A DNA stretch of 64,000 bases from Aquipseudomonas guryensis. Lineage in GTDB: Bacteria > Pseudomonadota > Gammaproteobacteria > Pseudomonadales > Pseudomonadaceae. The DNA lies in assembly GCF_014164785.1 (NCBI RefSeq), contig NZ_JACJFN010000006.1, forward strand, positions 99,688 to 163,687. The letters are read 5' to 3'. The notes below the pieces were generated by a model. That model made no database searches. It was not told the DNA's origin and worked only from the letters and a program-made list of their open reading frames with translations. The first letter of the stretch is position 1, and each line of letters opens with the position of its first letter. A program made the position numbers and the translations under genes. Of the stretch, positions 56,098 through 63,944 are shown piece by piece.

Positions 56098-58242
56098 ATG
56101 CAGTCCCGTAGTCTGTCCATCCAGTGGAAAATCACCCTCCTCGCCGGGCTCTGCCTGCTGGCCATCGTCACGCTGCTGGTCGGCGCCTCGCTGTACCAGT
56201 CCAAGCAAGGCGCCGAACTGGTCAAGGACGCCAGTGCCAACATGCTCGAAGAGTCCGCCCGCCTGCGCATGGGCGCCCGTGGCGAACTGCAGGGCATCCG
56301 CATTCAGCGCTACTTCATGGATGCCTACCAGTACGGCAAGGGATTCTCGCGCCAGGTGCTGTTCCTCAAGGATCAGGCGGAAAAGCGCTTCCTCGATGCG
56401 TTCGACCTGCGCGAAGACCTGACTCGTCAGGTGCGCACCGCGCTGGATGCCAACCCCAACCTGATTGGCCTCTACGTGGTCTTCGAGAGCAATAGCCTGG
56501 ATGGCAAGGACGAACTATTTGCCGGCCAGGCAGAGCTGGGCAGCAACGACAGCGGGCGCTTCTCTCTATATTGGTCGCAGAGCACACCAGGCCAGCTGGA
56601 GTCCGAGGCAATGGACGAGGCGCAGCTCAGCGACACCACGGCCGGGGCCAGCGGCACGCCCTACAATGCCTGGTACACCTGCCCGCGCGACTCCCGCAAG
56701 GCCTGTGTGCTTGACCCTTATTACGACGATATCAACGGCAAGCAGGTGCTGATGACCAGCATCGCCTTTCCCCTGATCCAGAACGACAAGGTCATCGGCG
56801 TGCTGGGCGTCGATATCAGTCTGGAAAGCCTGCAAGAGCTCAGCAGCCAGGCCAGCCAGGAGTTGTACGACGGTGAGGGCGAAGTCAGCATCCTCAGTCC
56901 CGCCGGCCTGCTGGCCGGGCATAGCCCTAATGCCGGCATCTTGGGCAAGCCCGCAGAAACGGCCTACCCGGGCGAAGGCAGCGAACTGACGGCGCTGGTA
57001 GGCAGCGGCCAATCGCAGTTCATCGAACATGAAAGCATGCTGCGCGTGCTGGAGCCGCTGCTGCCGATCCCTGAATCCAAACCCTGGGCCGTGCTGCTCG
57101 AAGTGCCGCTAACCACCCTGCTCGGCCCAGCCCAGCAGCTGGAAGACCAGCTCGATCAACAACGTACCGATGACACCGCCGTGGCCCTGCTGCTGGCCTT
57201 GATCGCCATTCTCCTCGGCGTGCTGTTGATGTGGCTGACCGCGCGTGGCGTGACCCGGCCGATTCTCGACGTGGCCGCCATGCTGCAGAACATTGCCAGC
57301 GGCGAAGGCGACCTGACACGCCGCCTGGAATACGCCAAGGCCGACGAGCTGGGCACCCTGGCAGGCTGGTTCAACCGCTTCCTCGACAAGCTGCAACCGG
57401 TGATCGCTGACGTCAAACGCAGTGTGCAGGATGCCCGTCAGACCGCTGACCAATCTGCCGCCATCGCCAGCCAGACCAGCGCCGGCATGCAGCAGCAGTT
57501 CCGCGAAGTCGACCAGGTGGCCACCGCCTCCCAGGAAATGAGCGCCACCGCGCATGACATGGCCAACAACGCCGCCCAGGCCGCCGATGCGGCACGCAGC
57601 GCCGATGCGGCGACCCGCGAAGGCCTGGCGGTGATCGACCGCACTACGCTGTCGATCGAACAACTGGCCGCCGAGCTGAGTGCAGCCATGCAGGAGGTCG
57701 AAGGCCTGGCCAGCAGCAGCGAGAAGATCGGCTCGGTGCTGGAAGTGATCCGCGCCATCGCCGAACAAACCAACCTGCTGGCCCTCAACGCCGCCATCGA
57801 AGCGGCCCGCGCCGGTGAGGCGGGCCGTGGCTTCGCCGTGGTCGCCGACGAAGTACGCAATCTGGCCAAGCGTACCCAGGACTCGGTAGAGGAAATCCGT
57901 CAGGTCATCGAGGGGCTGCAGAGCGGCACCCGCGAAGTGGTCAGCACCATGCACAGCAGCCACAAACAGGCCCAAGGCAGCGTCGAGCAGGTCGAACAGG
58001 CGGTGACTGCTCTGCGCAGCATCGGCGAGGCGGTCAGCGTGATCAACGATATGAACCTGCAGATCGCCAGCGCCGCAGAGGAACAGAGCGCGGTGGCCGA
58101 AGAGGTCAATCGCAACGTGGCCAATATCCGCGATGTCACCGAAACGCTCTCTGGTCAGGCCGAAGAATCGGCACAGGTCAGCCAGTCGCTGAACAAACTG
58201 GCCAACCACCAACAGGGCCTGATGGATCAGTTCCGCGTCTGA
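56098..58242 (+). CDS. tlpQ: dCache chemoreceptor, TlpQ-like
   Basis: 714-residue methyl-accepting chemotaxis protein. TM1 at about 11-33 is followed by a large dCache_1 periplasmic sensor (about 45-360) with DPYYDDINGKQVLMTSIAFPL in the membrane-distal module and a WYTCPRDSRKAC segment. TM2 is at about 361-382. HAMP and the signalling domain with EAARAGEAGRGFAVVA follow. Similar receptors (TlpQ of P. aeruginosa, McpU of P. putida) detect histamine and polyamines. The gene position next to the transporter supports TlpQ (PA2654). The ligand preference in this strain is inferred. Confidence 0.85.
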   Translation: MQSRSLSIQWKITLLAGLCLLAIVTLLVGASLYQSKQGAELVKDASANMLEESARLRMGARGELQGIRIQRYFMDAYQYGKGFSRQVLFLKDQAEKRFLDAFDLREDLTRQVRTALDANPNLIGLYVVFESNSLDGKDELFAGQAELGSNDSGRFSLYWSQSTPGQLESEAMDEAQLSDTTAGASGTPYNAWYTCPRDSRKACVLDPYYDDINGKQVLMTSIAFPLIQNDKVIGVLGVDISLESLQELSSQASQELYDGEGEVSILSPAGLLAGHSPNAGILGKPAETAYPGEGSELTALVGSGQSQFIEHESMLRVLEPLLPIPESKPWAVLLEVPLTTLLGPAQQLEDQLDQQRTDDTAVALLLALIAILLGVLLMWLTARGVTRPILDVAAMLQNIASGEGDLTRRLEYAKADELGTLAGWFNRFLDKLQPVIADVKRSVQDARQTADQSAAIASQTSAGMQQQFREVDQVATASQEMSATAHDMANNAAQAADAARSADAATREGLAVIDRTTLSIEQLAAELSAAMQEVEGLASSSEKIGSVLEVIRAIAEQTNLLALNAAIEAARAGEAGRGFAVVADEVRNLAKRTQDSVEEIRQVIEGLQSGTREVVSTMHSSHKQAQGSVEQVEQAVTALRSIGEAVSVINDMNLQIASAAEEQSAVAEEVNRNVANIRDVTETLSGQAEESAQVSQSLNKLANHQQGLMDQFRV

Positions 58243-58376
58243 TGCAGCATACCGCCCCGGCACCGCCAAGGTGCCGGGTTGACGCATTCCGTCGGTGCGC
58301 CTGGCGTCATCCCCCTTGCCCCGCCCCAGAGCGCTCGCTAGCCTCTGCGCCCAGTCTTCCCTGATGAGAGTTGCGC

Positions 58377-58973
58377 ATGTTGAATATCGTCCTGGTCGCC
58401 GGCTCCAGCCGTCGCGACAGCCAATCCGCCAAGGTAGCCCGCTTTCTCCAGCAACGCCTGATCGACCTGGATCTGGCCAGTGCATCCAGCGTCAGCGTGA
58501 TCGACCTGGGTGAACAGCCCCTGCCGCTCTGGCCGAGTGATGATCAAGGCCCTTGGGACGCCTATCAACGGCAACTGTTGGCGGCTGATGCGCTGGTGGT
58601 GATCGCTCCGGAGTGGAACGGCATGGCCGCGCCGGCGATCAAGAATTTCTTCCTCTACGCCAGCAAGTTCGAGCTGGCGCACAAACCGGCTCTGCTGGTC
58701 GGTGTGTCCTCGGGTATCGGTGGTGCCTACCCGATCAGCGAGCTGCGTGCCTCCGGCTACAAGAACTGCCGCCTGGGTTATCTACCCGAGCACCTCATCG
58801 TGCGTCAGGTAGAAGCCGTGCTGAACACTGGCCAGGCAGCCAACGAAGACGATCTGCGCATCCGCAAGCGGATCGATTACGCCCTGGATATCCTCGGCAA
58901 ATACGGTGTGGCCCTGAAACCGGTGCGCGAATCGATCGACCTGAACATTGCCGCGTTCGCCAACGGCATGTAA
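58377..58973 (+). CDS. NAD(P)H-dependent flavin reductase-family protein
   Basis: 198 residues of the flavodoxin-fold FMN_red family. The phosphate-binding loop VAGSSRRDSQSAKVA is at about 6-20, and the second flavin contact is APEWNGMAAPAIKNF. Members reduce quinones, azo dyes or chromate, or act in flavin recycling. Substrate unknown. ATG 58377 gives MLNIVLVAG; a GAGAG lies about 7 bases upstream. The gene is separate from its neighbours and ends in a bidirectional terminator. Confidence 0.87.
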   Translation: MLNIVLVAGSSRRDSQSAKVARFLQQRLIDLDLASASSVSVIDLGEQPLPLWPSDDQGPWDAYQRQLLAADALVVIAPEWNGMAAPAIKNFFLYASKFELAHKPALLVGVSSGIGGAYPISELRASGYKNCRLGYLPEHLIVRQVEAVLNTGQAANEDDLRIRKRIDYALDILGKYGVALKPVRESIDLNIAAFANGM

Positions 58974-58988
58974 TTCAGCCCGATAATG

Positions 58989-59017
58989 AAAAAGCCCGGC
59001 AAATGCCGGGCTTTTTA
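58989..59017. terminator. bidirectional terminator between the flavin reductase and bqsS
   Basis: AAAAAGCCCGGCA and TGCCGGGCTTTTT pair around a three-base loop. Both strands have a T-run after the stem. It overlaps the last codon of the minus-strand sensor kinase gene by three bases. Confidence 0.9.
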
Positions 59018-60349
59018 TCCGCCTAACTTAGACAAGCCACGCGCGGGCAGATGAATGGCCACACGCAAGCCGCCGAGAGCACTGTCATGCAGGGCGATGC
59101 TGCCGCCCCAGGCCTCGACGATATCGCGCACGATGCCCAGCCCCAGTCCGTGGCCACTCACCTGCTCGTCGAGACGCACGCCTCGCTCGAGCACATCGCG
59201 GCGCAGCGCTTCGGCGATTCCAGGGCCGTCATCCTCGATATCCAGCGTATAACCACCGGCATCACTGGCAACGCGCAACGCGACCCTTGCCTGCGCCCAC
59301 TTGCAGGCGTTGTCCAACAGATTGCCGAGCAGTTCGAGCATGTCTTCACGGTCCCAGGGCAAACGCAGCCCCGGCGGCGCCTGCCAATCGAGCTCCAAGC
59401 CCTGCGGGTGAATCATCTGCAACGTGCTCAGCAACCCCGGCAACTCCTGCGCACAATCGAAATGCGCACCAGGCAATACGTCGCCAGCCAGACGAGCGCG
59501 CCCCAACTCGCGCGCCAGGCGCTGTTCGATCTGCGTCAACTGCTCACGCAAGCCACTCTGCAGCTCCGGCTGCTCCCGTAGCTCTGCGCGACTGCTCAGG
59601 CTGAGCAGCACCGCCAATGGGGTTTTCAAGGCATGGCCGAGATTGCCAAGGGCATTGCGCGAGCGCCGCAGGGTGTCTTCGGTATGGGCCAGCAGGTGGT
59701 TGACCTGGGTCACCAGGGGCGCAAGCTCGACCGGTACGCTGGCATCCAGCTCACTGCGCTGGCCATTCTGCAGCTGGACGAGCTGCTGGCGCACCTGCTC
59801 AAGCGGGCGCAACGCCGAGCGCACGGTGTAACGCTGTGCCAGCAGAATCAGCAGTAGAGCGCCGCCGCCGAGGCCCAAGCCAATCCATTCGATGCGCCGA
59901 AAGCTCTGCAGAATCGGGGTGTAGTCCTGGGCTACGACAATCGTGAAACGTTGGCCATAGCGCTGATAGTCACCACGCCAGACCAGCAGTCGCTGACCGT
60001 GAGGGCCATCGCCCAGCTCCGCCTGCAAACCGGCGCTCGGTACCTGGGGCAACTGGCGATCCCACAAGGAGCGCGAGCGCCAACTCTGCTCGGCAAAGTC
60101 GATGCGAAAGTACAACCCGGAGAAAGGCCGTTGATAGGCCGAGGTCAGCCGCCGTTCATCCAGCTGCACACCCTGCGGGCCACGCACGATGGCAATCAGC
60201 AAGGCTTCGGCTTCATCGCGCAGGCCGCTCTCCAGATAGCTGCGCAAGCTGTGATCGAACAGCCACAGGCTGGCCTGGGCCAGAGCCAGCCCCACCAGCA
60301 GTAACGCCCCGGCCAGGCCGAGGCTGAGACGACGCTGGATCGACTTCAC
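59015..60349 (-). CDS. bqsS: sensor histidine kinase, BqsS/CarS-like
   Basis: 444-residue inner-membrane kinase with a TM at about 10-32, a periplasmic loop of about 125 residues, TM2 near 158-175, HAMP, HisKA with LGHALKTPLAVL, and HATPase with NLLDNACKW and DDGPGIAE. The H box resembles PhoQ. Gene order (kinase, OmpR-type regulator, two PepSY proteins, near queD) recalls the PAO1 bqs/car locus PA2656-PA2659, reported to respond to Fe(II) or calcium. The periplasmic segment has R44-D45-E46-A47-E48, close to the RExxE iron motif described for BqsS but with Asp in place of the first Glu. The stop overlaps the terminator. Confidence 0.83.
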   Translation of the reverse strand: MKSIQRRLSLGLAGALLLVGLALAQASLWLFDHSLRSYLESGLRDEAEALLIAIVRGPQGVQLDERRLTSAYQRPFSGLYFRIDFAEQSWRSRSLWDRQLPQVPSAGLQAELGDGPHGQRLLVWRGDYQRYGQRFTIVVAQDYTPILQSFRRIEWIGLGLGGGALLLILLAQRYTVRSALRPLEQVRQQLVQLQNGQRSELDASVPVELAPLVTQVNHLLAHTEDTLRRSRNALGNLGHALKTPLAVLLSLSSRAELREQPELQSGLREQLTQIEQRLARELGRARLAGDVLPGAHFDCAQELPGLLSTLQMIHPQGLELDWQAPPGLRLPWDREDMLELLGNLLDNACKWAQARVALRVASDAGGYTLDIEDDGPGIAEALRRDVLERGVRLDEQVSGHGLGLGIVRDIVEAWGGSIALHDSALGGLRVAIHLPARGLSKLGG

Positions 60350-61014
60350 CCGCTCACTCCGCTGAAGCGATAACCCTGGCCACGGCGAGTCTCGATCACC
60401 TCGCGCCCGAGCTTGCCGCGCAGGCGGTTGACATGCACTTCGAGAACATTGGAGTCGCGCTCGGTCTCACCATCGTAGAGGTGTTCAGCCAGATGACTTT
60501 TCGACAGGAGTTGCCCCGGGTGCAGCATGAAATAACGCAGCAGGCGGAACTCGGCGGCCGTCAGCTCGATCTCCTGGCCATTGCGCGTTACGCATTGGCG
60601 GCCCTCATCCAGTTGCAGCCCAGCAGCCTCCAGTTGCGGCTGGTTGGCCAGGCCATGGGCCCGACGCAGCAGCGCCTGGATACGTAGGGCCAGTTCTTCC
60701 GGATGAAACGGCTTGGTCAGGTAATCATCCGCACCGGCCTTGAGGCCGTCGATGCGCTCAGCCCAGGAGCCACGCGCAGTCAGAATCAGCACCGGGGTGG
60801 CCAGGCCACCGGCGCGCCATTCGCGCAGTACCTCAAGCCCGGGTTTACCCGGCAGGCCAAGATCGAGAATGATCAGGTCATAAGGTTCACTGGCACCCTG
60901 GTAAACAGCGTCCCGGCCATCGGCCAGCCAGTCCAGCGCATAACCTTGGCGGCCCAGGCCGGCGATCAGCTCATCGGCCAGTGGCACATGGTCTTCAACC
61001 AGCAGCAGGCGCAT
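60346..61014 (-). CDS. bqsR: OmpR-family response regulator, BqsR/CarR-like
   Basis: 222 residues. The receiver domain (about 1-115) has the acidic pair E7-D8, phosphoacceptor Asp51 (DLIILDLGLPG) and Lys101 (YLTKPF). The DNA-binding winged helix (about 128-222) ends in VETRRGQGYRFSGV. It overlaps the kinase gene (ATGA) and the PepSY gene upstream by one base. Its likely operator, a TTCAG-N6-TTAAG repeat, lies upstream of the operon at 61696-61711, suggesting autoregulation. Confidence 0.88.
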   Translation of the reverse strand: MRLLLVEDHVPLADELIAGLGRQGYALDWLADGRDAVYQGASEPYDLIILDLGLPGKPGLEVLREWRAGGLATPVLILTARGSWAERIDGLKAGADDYLTKPFHPEELALRIQALLRRAHGLANQPQLEAAGLQLDEGRQCVTRNGQEIELTAAEFRLLRYFMLHPGQLLSKSHLAEHLYDGETERDSNVLEVHVNRLRGKLGREVIETRRGQGYRFSGVSG

Positions 61015-61328
61015 CAGTCCTCCACCTCGTCCTTAAGAAGGCGCCCATCGCGGGCATCCAGTTCCAGCTCGCGCACCGTGCCGTCACTGCTCAGCAGCTC
61101 GACCTCATAGACCAGTACATCGTCTTCTTCCTCCAGCTCGGCCTCCAGCAAACGTGACCCCGGATAGCGATCCAGGGCCGTTTGCACCAGTTGCTCAAGA
61201 GAAAGGATGACGCCTTTCTGGTGCAGGCGTAGCGCATCGTCGTGCCCCAGGTCGCGGGCCTGCACCTCAAGTGCCAGTACCGCGAGAACCATGACGACGA
61301 TCCCGCTATAACGTGCCACGAACTTCAT
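61014..61328 (-). CDS. PepSY-domain periplasmic protein (second)
   Basis: 104 residues with a signal peptide (MKFVARYSGIVVMVLAVLALEVQA) and one PepSY domain (LEQLVQTALDRYPGSRLLEAEL, VYEVELLSSDGTVRELELDARDG). Such small proteins often tune sensor kinases or bind cations. It is rich in acidic residues (EEEDD). It overlaps its neighbours by one base at each end. It is related to the following protein. Confidence 0.83.
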   Translation of the reverse strand: MKFVARYSGIVVMVLAVLALEVQARDLGHDDALRLHQKGVILSLEQLVQTALDRYPGSRLLEAELEEEDDVLVYEVELLSSDGTVRELELDARDGRLLKDEVED

Positions 61329-61636
61329 TAGTCATCCCGATGATCTTGCAGGACTTGGCCGGAGGTGGCGTCCAGCTCCAGATCCCATTGCTGGTTCTGG
61401 GCATCACGCAACTCGACCTGATAGACATAGCGACCGTGCTCATGCTCCAGCTCGGTGTCTTCCACCGTCGCGCCCGGATGCTTGGCGATGGCCGCCGCAT
61501 TGAGCTTTTCAAAGGATTGAATGGTACCTGCATCACGCAGTTTGAGCGCCTCATCCGGTCCCAGATCACGGGCCTGGGCCAGGCCAGCAGAGGTGACAAG
61601 AGCAACGGTGGTAAACAGGGCGGTCAGTATTTTCAT
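61328..61636 (-). CDS. PepSY-domain periplasmic protein (first)
   Basis: 102 residues: signal peptide MKILTALFTTVALVTSAGLA, then a PepSY domain with ARDLGPDEALKLRDAGTIQSF, HPGATVEDTELEHEHGRYVYQVELR and DLELDATSGQVL. The ATG at 61636 has AAGGAGA 7 bases upstream; the longer frame lacks a start site. It is the first gene of the operon. The DLGxDxALxLxxxG opening is shared with the next gene, so the pair is probably a tandem duplication. Confidence 0.85.
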   Translation of the reverse strand: MKILTALFTTVALVTSAGLAQARDLGPDEALKLRDAGTIQSFEKLNAAAIAKHPGATVEDTELEHEHGRYVYQVELRDAQNQQWDLELDATSGQVLQDHRDD

Positions 61637-61695
61637 GGTGATTCTCCTTGGTAAGCGGTATGTGCTTGCTACGAGAGCCAAGATACCCAAGGCGA

Positions 61696-61711
61696 CTTAA
61701 CTCAAACTGAA
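61696..61711 (-). promoter_or_regulatory. possible BqsR box upstream of the PepSY-bqsRS operon
   Basis: Read on the minus strand, TTCAG-TTTGAG-TTAAG is a direct repeat with 11-base period, differing in one base from the TTAAG-N6-TTAAG site reported for BqsR (recalled from the literature). A TATCTT -10-like box follows 10 bases later, so the second half-site would replace a -35 element, as with PmrA/PhoP-type activation. The operon's first ATG is about 60 bases downstream. Confidence 0.58.
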
Positions 61712-61806
61712 TCGGCTCGAAGATGGCTGCATCATTCACCCGCTGAACCTGCTTGGCCTGGCGACCCAGGTCACTATAATCGCTCGCTTGTCCGTTGGAG
61801 ACCCGT

Positions 61807-62886
61807 ATGAGCGCCATCCATATCAAGTCACCCGCCCTCAGCTTGCGTGCCGGCAAGCGGGCCCTGACACTTATCCGTGAGCGTGGCCTTCAACCCGCCG
61901 ATGTCGCCATTCTGCCTGGCGCCGCTGGCGGGCCGAAAGGTCTGGGGATTCAGGGGCTCGATCTGGCCCTGTTTGGCGACTGGCTGCCACGTGTTCCACG
62001 TGAACGCACACTGATCGGCGCCTCGATTGGTTCCTGGCGCTTCGCCAGCGCCTGCCTGCCTGACGCCAGCGCCGGTATTCGGCGCCTCGGCGAGCTGTAC
62101 ACCAGCCAGCGCTTCGCCAAGGGTGTGAGCATGGCCGAGGTCTCGCGCAGTTGCGTCAGGCTGCTCGATGAACTGCTCGATGGGCAAGATGCGGCAGTCT
62201 TGAACAACCCGCTTTACCGCCTGAATATTGTCGTGGTGAAGAGCCATGGCCTGCTGCGCCATGACCACAAGGGTAAACTCGGCCTGGGATTGTCCTCGGT
62301 GATTGGCAACAATCTGCTCGCCCGCCAACGTTTGGCGCGCCATTTCGACCGGGTCATTCTCCACGATATTCGCCAGGTTCCACCACTGGCCAAGCTTGAA
62401 GACTTTCGCTCGCACTTCCATGCCCTCGACAGCAGCAACCTGCGCCAGGCACTGCTAGCATCCGGCTCAATTCCCATGGTGATGGAAGCCATTCGCGAAA
62501 TTCCAGGGCTGGAGCCGGGCGCTTATCGTGACGGCGGCCTACTCGACTATCACCTGGACTTGCCTTATGCCGGCGACGGCGTGGTGCTCTATCCGCACTT
62601 CACCGACAAGGTTGTGCCAGGCTGGTTCGACAAGGGCCTGCCCTGGCGACGTGGAGATACACAGCGCCTGCAGGATGTACTGCTGCTCTCCCCCTCCCGC
62701 GAGTACCTGGCCGCCCTACCACACGGCAAGCTGCCGGATCGTAGCGATTTCAAACGCTTCCTAGGCAATGACATGGGTCGCGAGAGTTACTGGCGCCAGG
62801 CGATGGCCGAAAGCGAACGCCTCGGTGACGAATTTCTCGAACTGGCCGATAGCGGTCGCCTCGCCGATCGTCTACAACCGCTCTAA
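61807..62886 (+). CDS. patatin-like phospholipase
   Basis: 359 residues with the catalytic dyad of the patatin fold: an oxyanion loop GAAGGPKGLG (near 38-47), the nucleophile serine in IGASIGSWR (GxSxG), and the aspartate in YRDGGLLDYH (DGG). No signal peptide is seen, so it is probably cytoplasmic or membrane-associated. Substrate unknown. The ATG at 61807 lies 12 bases after an in-frame TTG that has no family support. It is divergent from the bqs operon across about 170 bases. Confidence 0.85.
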   Translation: MSAIHIKSPALSLRAGKRALTLIRERGLQPADVAILPGAAGGPKGLGIQGLDLALFGDWLPRVPRERTLIGASIGSWRFASACLPDASAGIRRLGELYTSQRFAKGVSMAEVSRSCVRLLDELLDGQDAAVLNNPLYRLNIVVVKSHGLLRHDHKGKLGLGLSSVIGNNLLARQRLARHFDRVILHDIRQVPPLAKLEDFRSHFHALDSSNLRQALLASGSIPMVMEAIREIPGLEPGAYRDGGLLDYHLDLPYAGDGVVLYPHFTDKVVPGWFDKGLPWRRGDTQRLQDVLLLSPSREYLAALPHGKLPDRSDFKRFLGNDMGRESYWRQAMAESERLGDEFLELADSGRLADRLQPL

Positions 62887-62921
62887 CGCGCAGCAGCACT
62901 TCGCAAAGGAATGCCCCCCCA

Positions 62922-63290
62922 ATGAAACATCTCAGACGCCTCGGACTTGCCGGCAGTTACCTGCTTACTCTTGGTAATGCCGAAGCCGCCTTGAACGCTC
63001 AGGGCCAGCAGGAAGTCGCCGAGCTACTTGGCTTTGTCGAGAGCAGTGGCTGCACCTTCATTCGCAACGGCGACGAACACGCCCCCGCCGATGCTCGTGC
63101 CCATCTGCAGAAGAAACTCGACTATCTGAATGACAAAGGACTGGTGGACTCCGCGGAAGACTTCATTGTCCGCGCGGCAACCGAAAGCAGCTTCAGCGGC
63201 ACTCTCTATCAGGTCGATTGCCAAGGCAAGAAACAGCCATCAGCCGACTGGCTGAACAGTGAGCTGCAGCGTTTGCGCGGCAAGCACTGA
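62922..63290 (+). CDS. DUF5329 (YfeK-like) periplasmic protein
   Basis: 122 residues with a signal peptide (MKHLRRLGLAGSYLLTLGNAEA) and the conserved YfeK-type body (FVESSGCTFIRNGDEHAPADARAHLQ-like segment, then FIVRAATESSFSGTLYQVDC). Two cysteines could form a disulfide in the periplasm. The function of this family is unknown. It starts 36 bases after the lipase gene and may share its transcript. Confidence 0.8.
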   Translation: MKHLRRLGLAGSYLLTLGNAEAALNAQGQQEVAELLGFVESSGCTFIRNGDEHAPADARAHLQKKLDYLNDKGLVDSAEDFIVRAATESSFSGTLYQVDCQGKKQPSADWLNSELQRLRGKH

Positions 63291-63372
63291 AGCGACTCTG
63301 CGGGGTAAGCTGTTAAACTATCCACCAGCTTTGGTCGCCCCTCGCGACCAGCCCGTCATAGAGCACCAAAGA

Positions 63373-63729
63373 TTGGAACTGTTCAAAGAATTCATTTTCG
63401 AATCCGCCCACCGCCTTCCGCATGTGCCGGAAGGTCACAAATGCGGTCGCCTGCATGGTCATTCATTCCGTGCGGCCATCTACATTGAGGGTGAGGTAGA
63501 CCCTTACACCGGCTGGATTCGCGACTTCTCCGAAATCAAGGCGATCTTCAAGCCGATCTACGATGTGCTCGATCACAACTACCTTAACGACATCCCTGGG
63601 CTGGAGAACCCCACCAGCGAGAACCTCGCCAAGTGGATCTGGCAGAAACTCAAGCCAGTTCTGCCAGAACTCTCCCGTATCTGTATCAAGGAAACCTGTA
63701 CCAGCGGCTGCGAATACCGCGGCGACTGA
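63373..63729 (+). CDS. queD: 6-carboxytetrahydropterin synthase QueD
   Basis: 118-residue enzyme of queuosine biosynthesis (GTP to preQ0 pathway), PTPS fold. Zinc ligands are in ESAHRLP (His) and GRLHGHSF (two His). The catalytic cysteine is in HKCGRLHG, and ETCTSGCEYRG closes the fold. The start must be TTG at 63373: the family opens ELFKEFIFESAH, and no ATG or GTG is in frame nearby. The length of 118 residues matches PA2666-type QueD. A terminator follows. Confidence 0.93.
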   Translation: MELFKEFIFESAHRLPHVPEGHKCGRLHGHSFRAAIYIEGEVDPYTGWIRDFSEIKAIFKPIYDVLDHNYLNDIPGLENPTSENLAKWIWQKLKPVLPELSRICIKETCTSGCEYRGD

Positions 63730-63744
63730 CTGAATCTGCAAAGA

Positions 63745-63771
63745 AAAAAGCCACCTCCGGGTGGCTTTTTT
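63745..63771 (+). terminator. intrinsic terminator after queD
   Basis: AAAAAGCCACC and GGTGGCTTTTT pair around TCCG, followed by TTTTAT. It lies 16 bases after the queD stop. The A-run on the left makes it potentially bidirectional. Confidence 0.9.
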
Positions 63772-63852
63772 ATGTCTTCAGTTGCGTGCTTACAAGAGCT
63801 CGCACTCTGGTTAGCCATCGCAGCGCAAGGCAAGCAGCGGCGCCTGCTCGAC

Positions 63853-63892
63853 CGCTAGAAAACCACGCTCAGCGCCCCGAACTTTTCTAGCG
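63853..63892. repeat. ten-base perfect inverted repeat downstream of the rRNA operon
   Basis: CGCTAGAAAA (63853-63862) and TTTTCTAGCG (63883-63892) are perfect inverted copies with a 20-base loop that itself can form a small stem. It lies beyond the rRNA terminator on the minus strand. It could be an RNA-processing or second termination structure; no T-run follows it. Confidence 0.5.
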
Positions 63893-63900
63893 CACAAAGC

Positions 63901-63937
63901 CAAACCCCCAACCCGTTTTCACGGATTGGGGGTTTGG
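63901..63937 (-). terminator. terminator of the rRNA operon
   Basis: On the minus strand AAACCCCCAA and TTGGGGGTTT pair around CCGTGAAAACGGG, which can itself pair (CCGT/ACGG). It lies just after the 5S 3' end and is typical of a rrn terminator. Confidence 0.82.
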
Positions 63938-63944
63938 GGATAGG

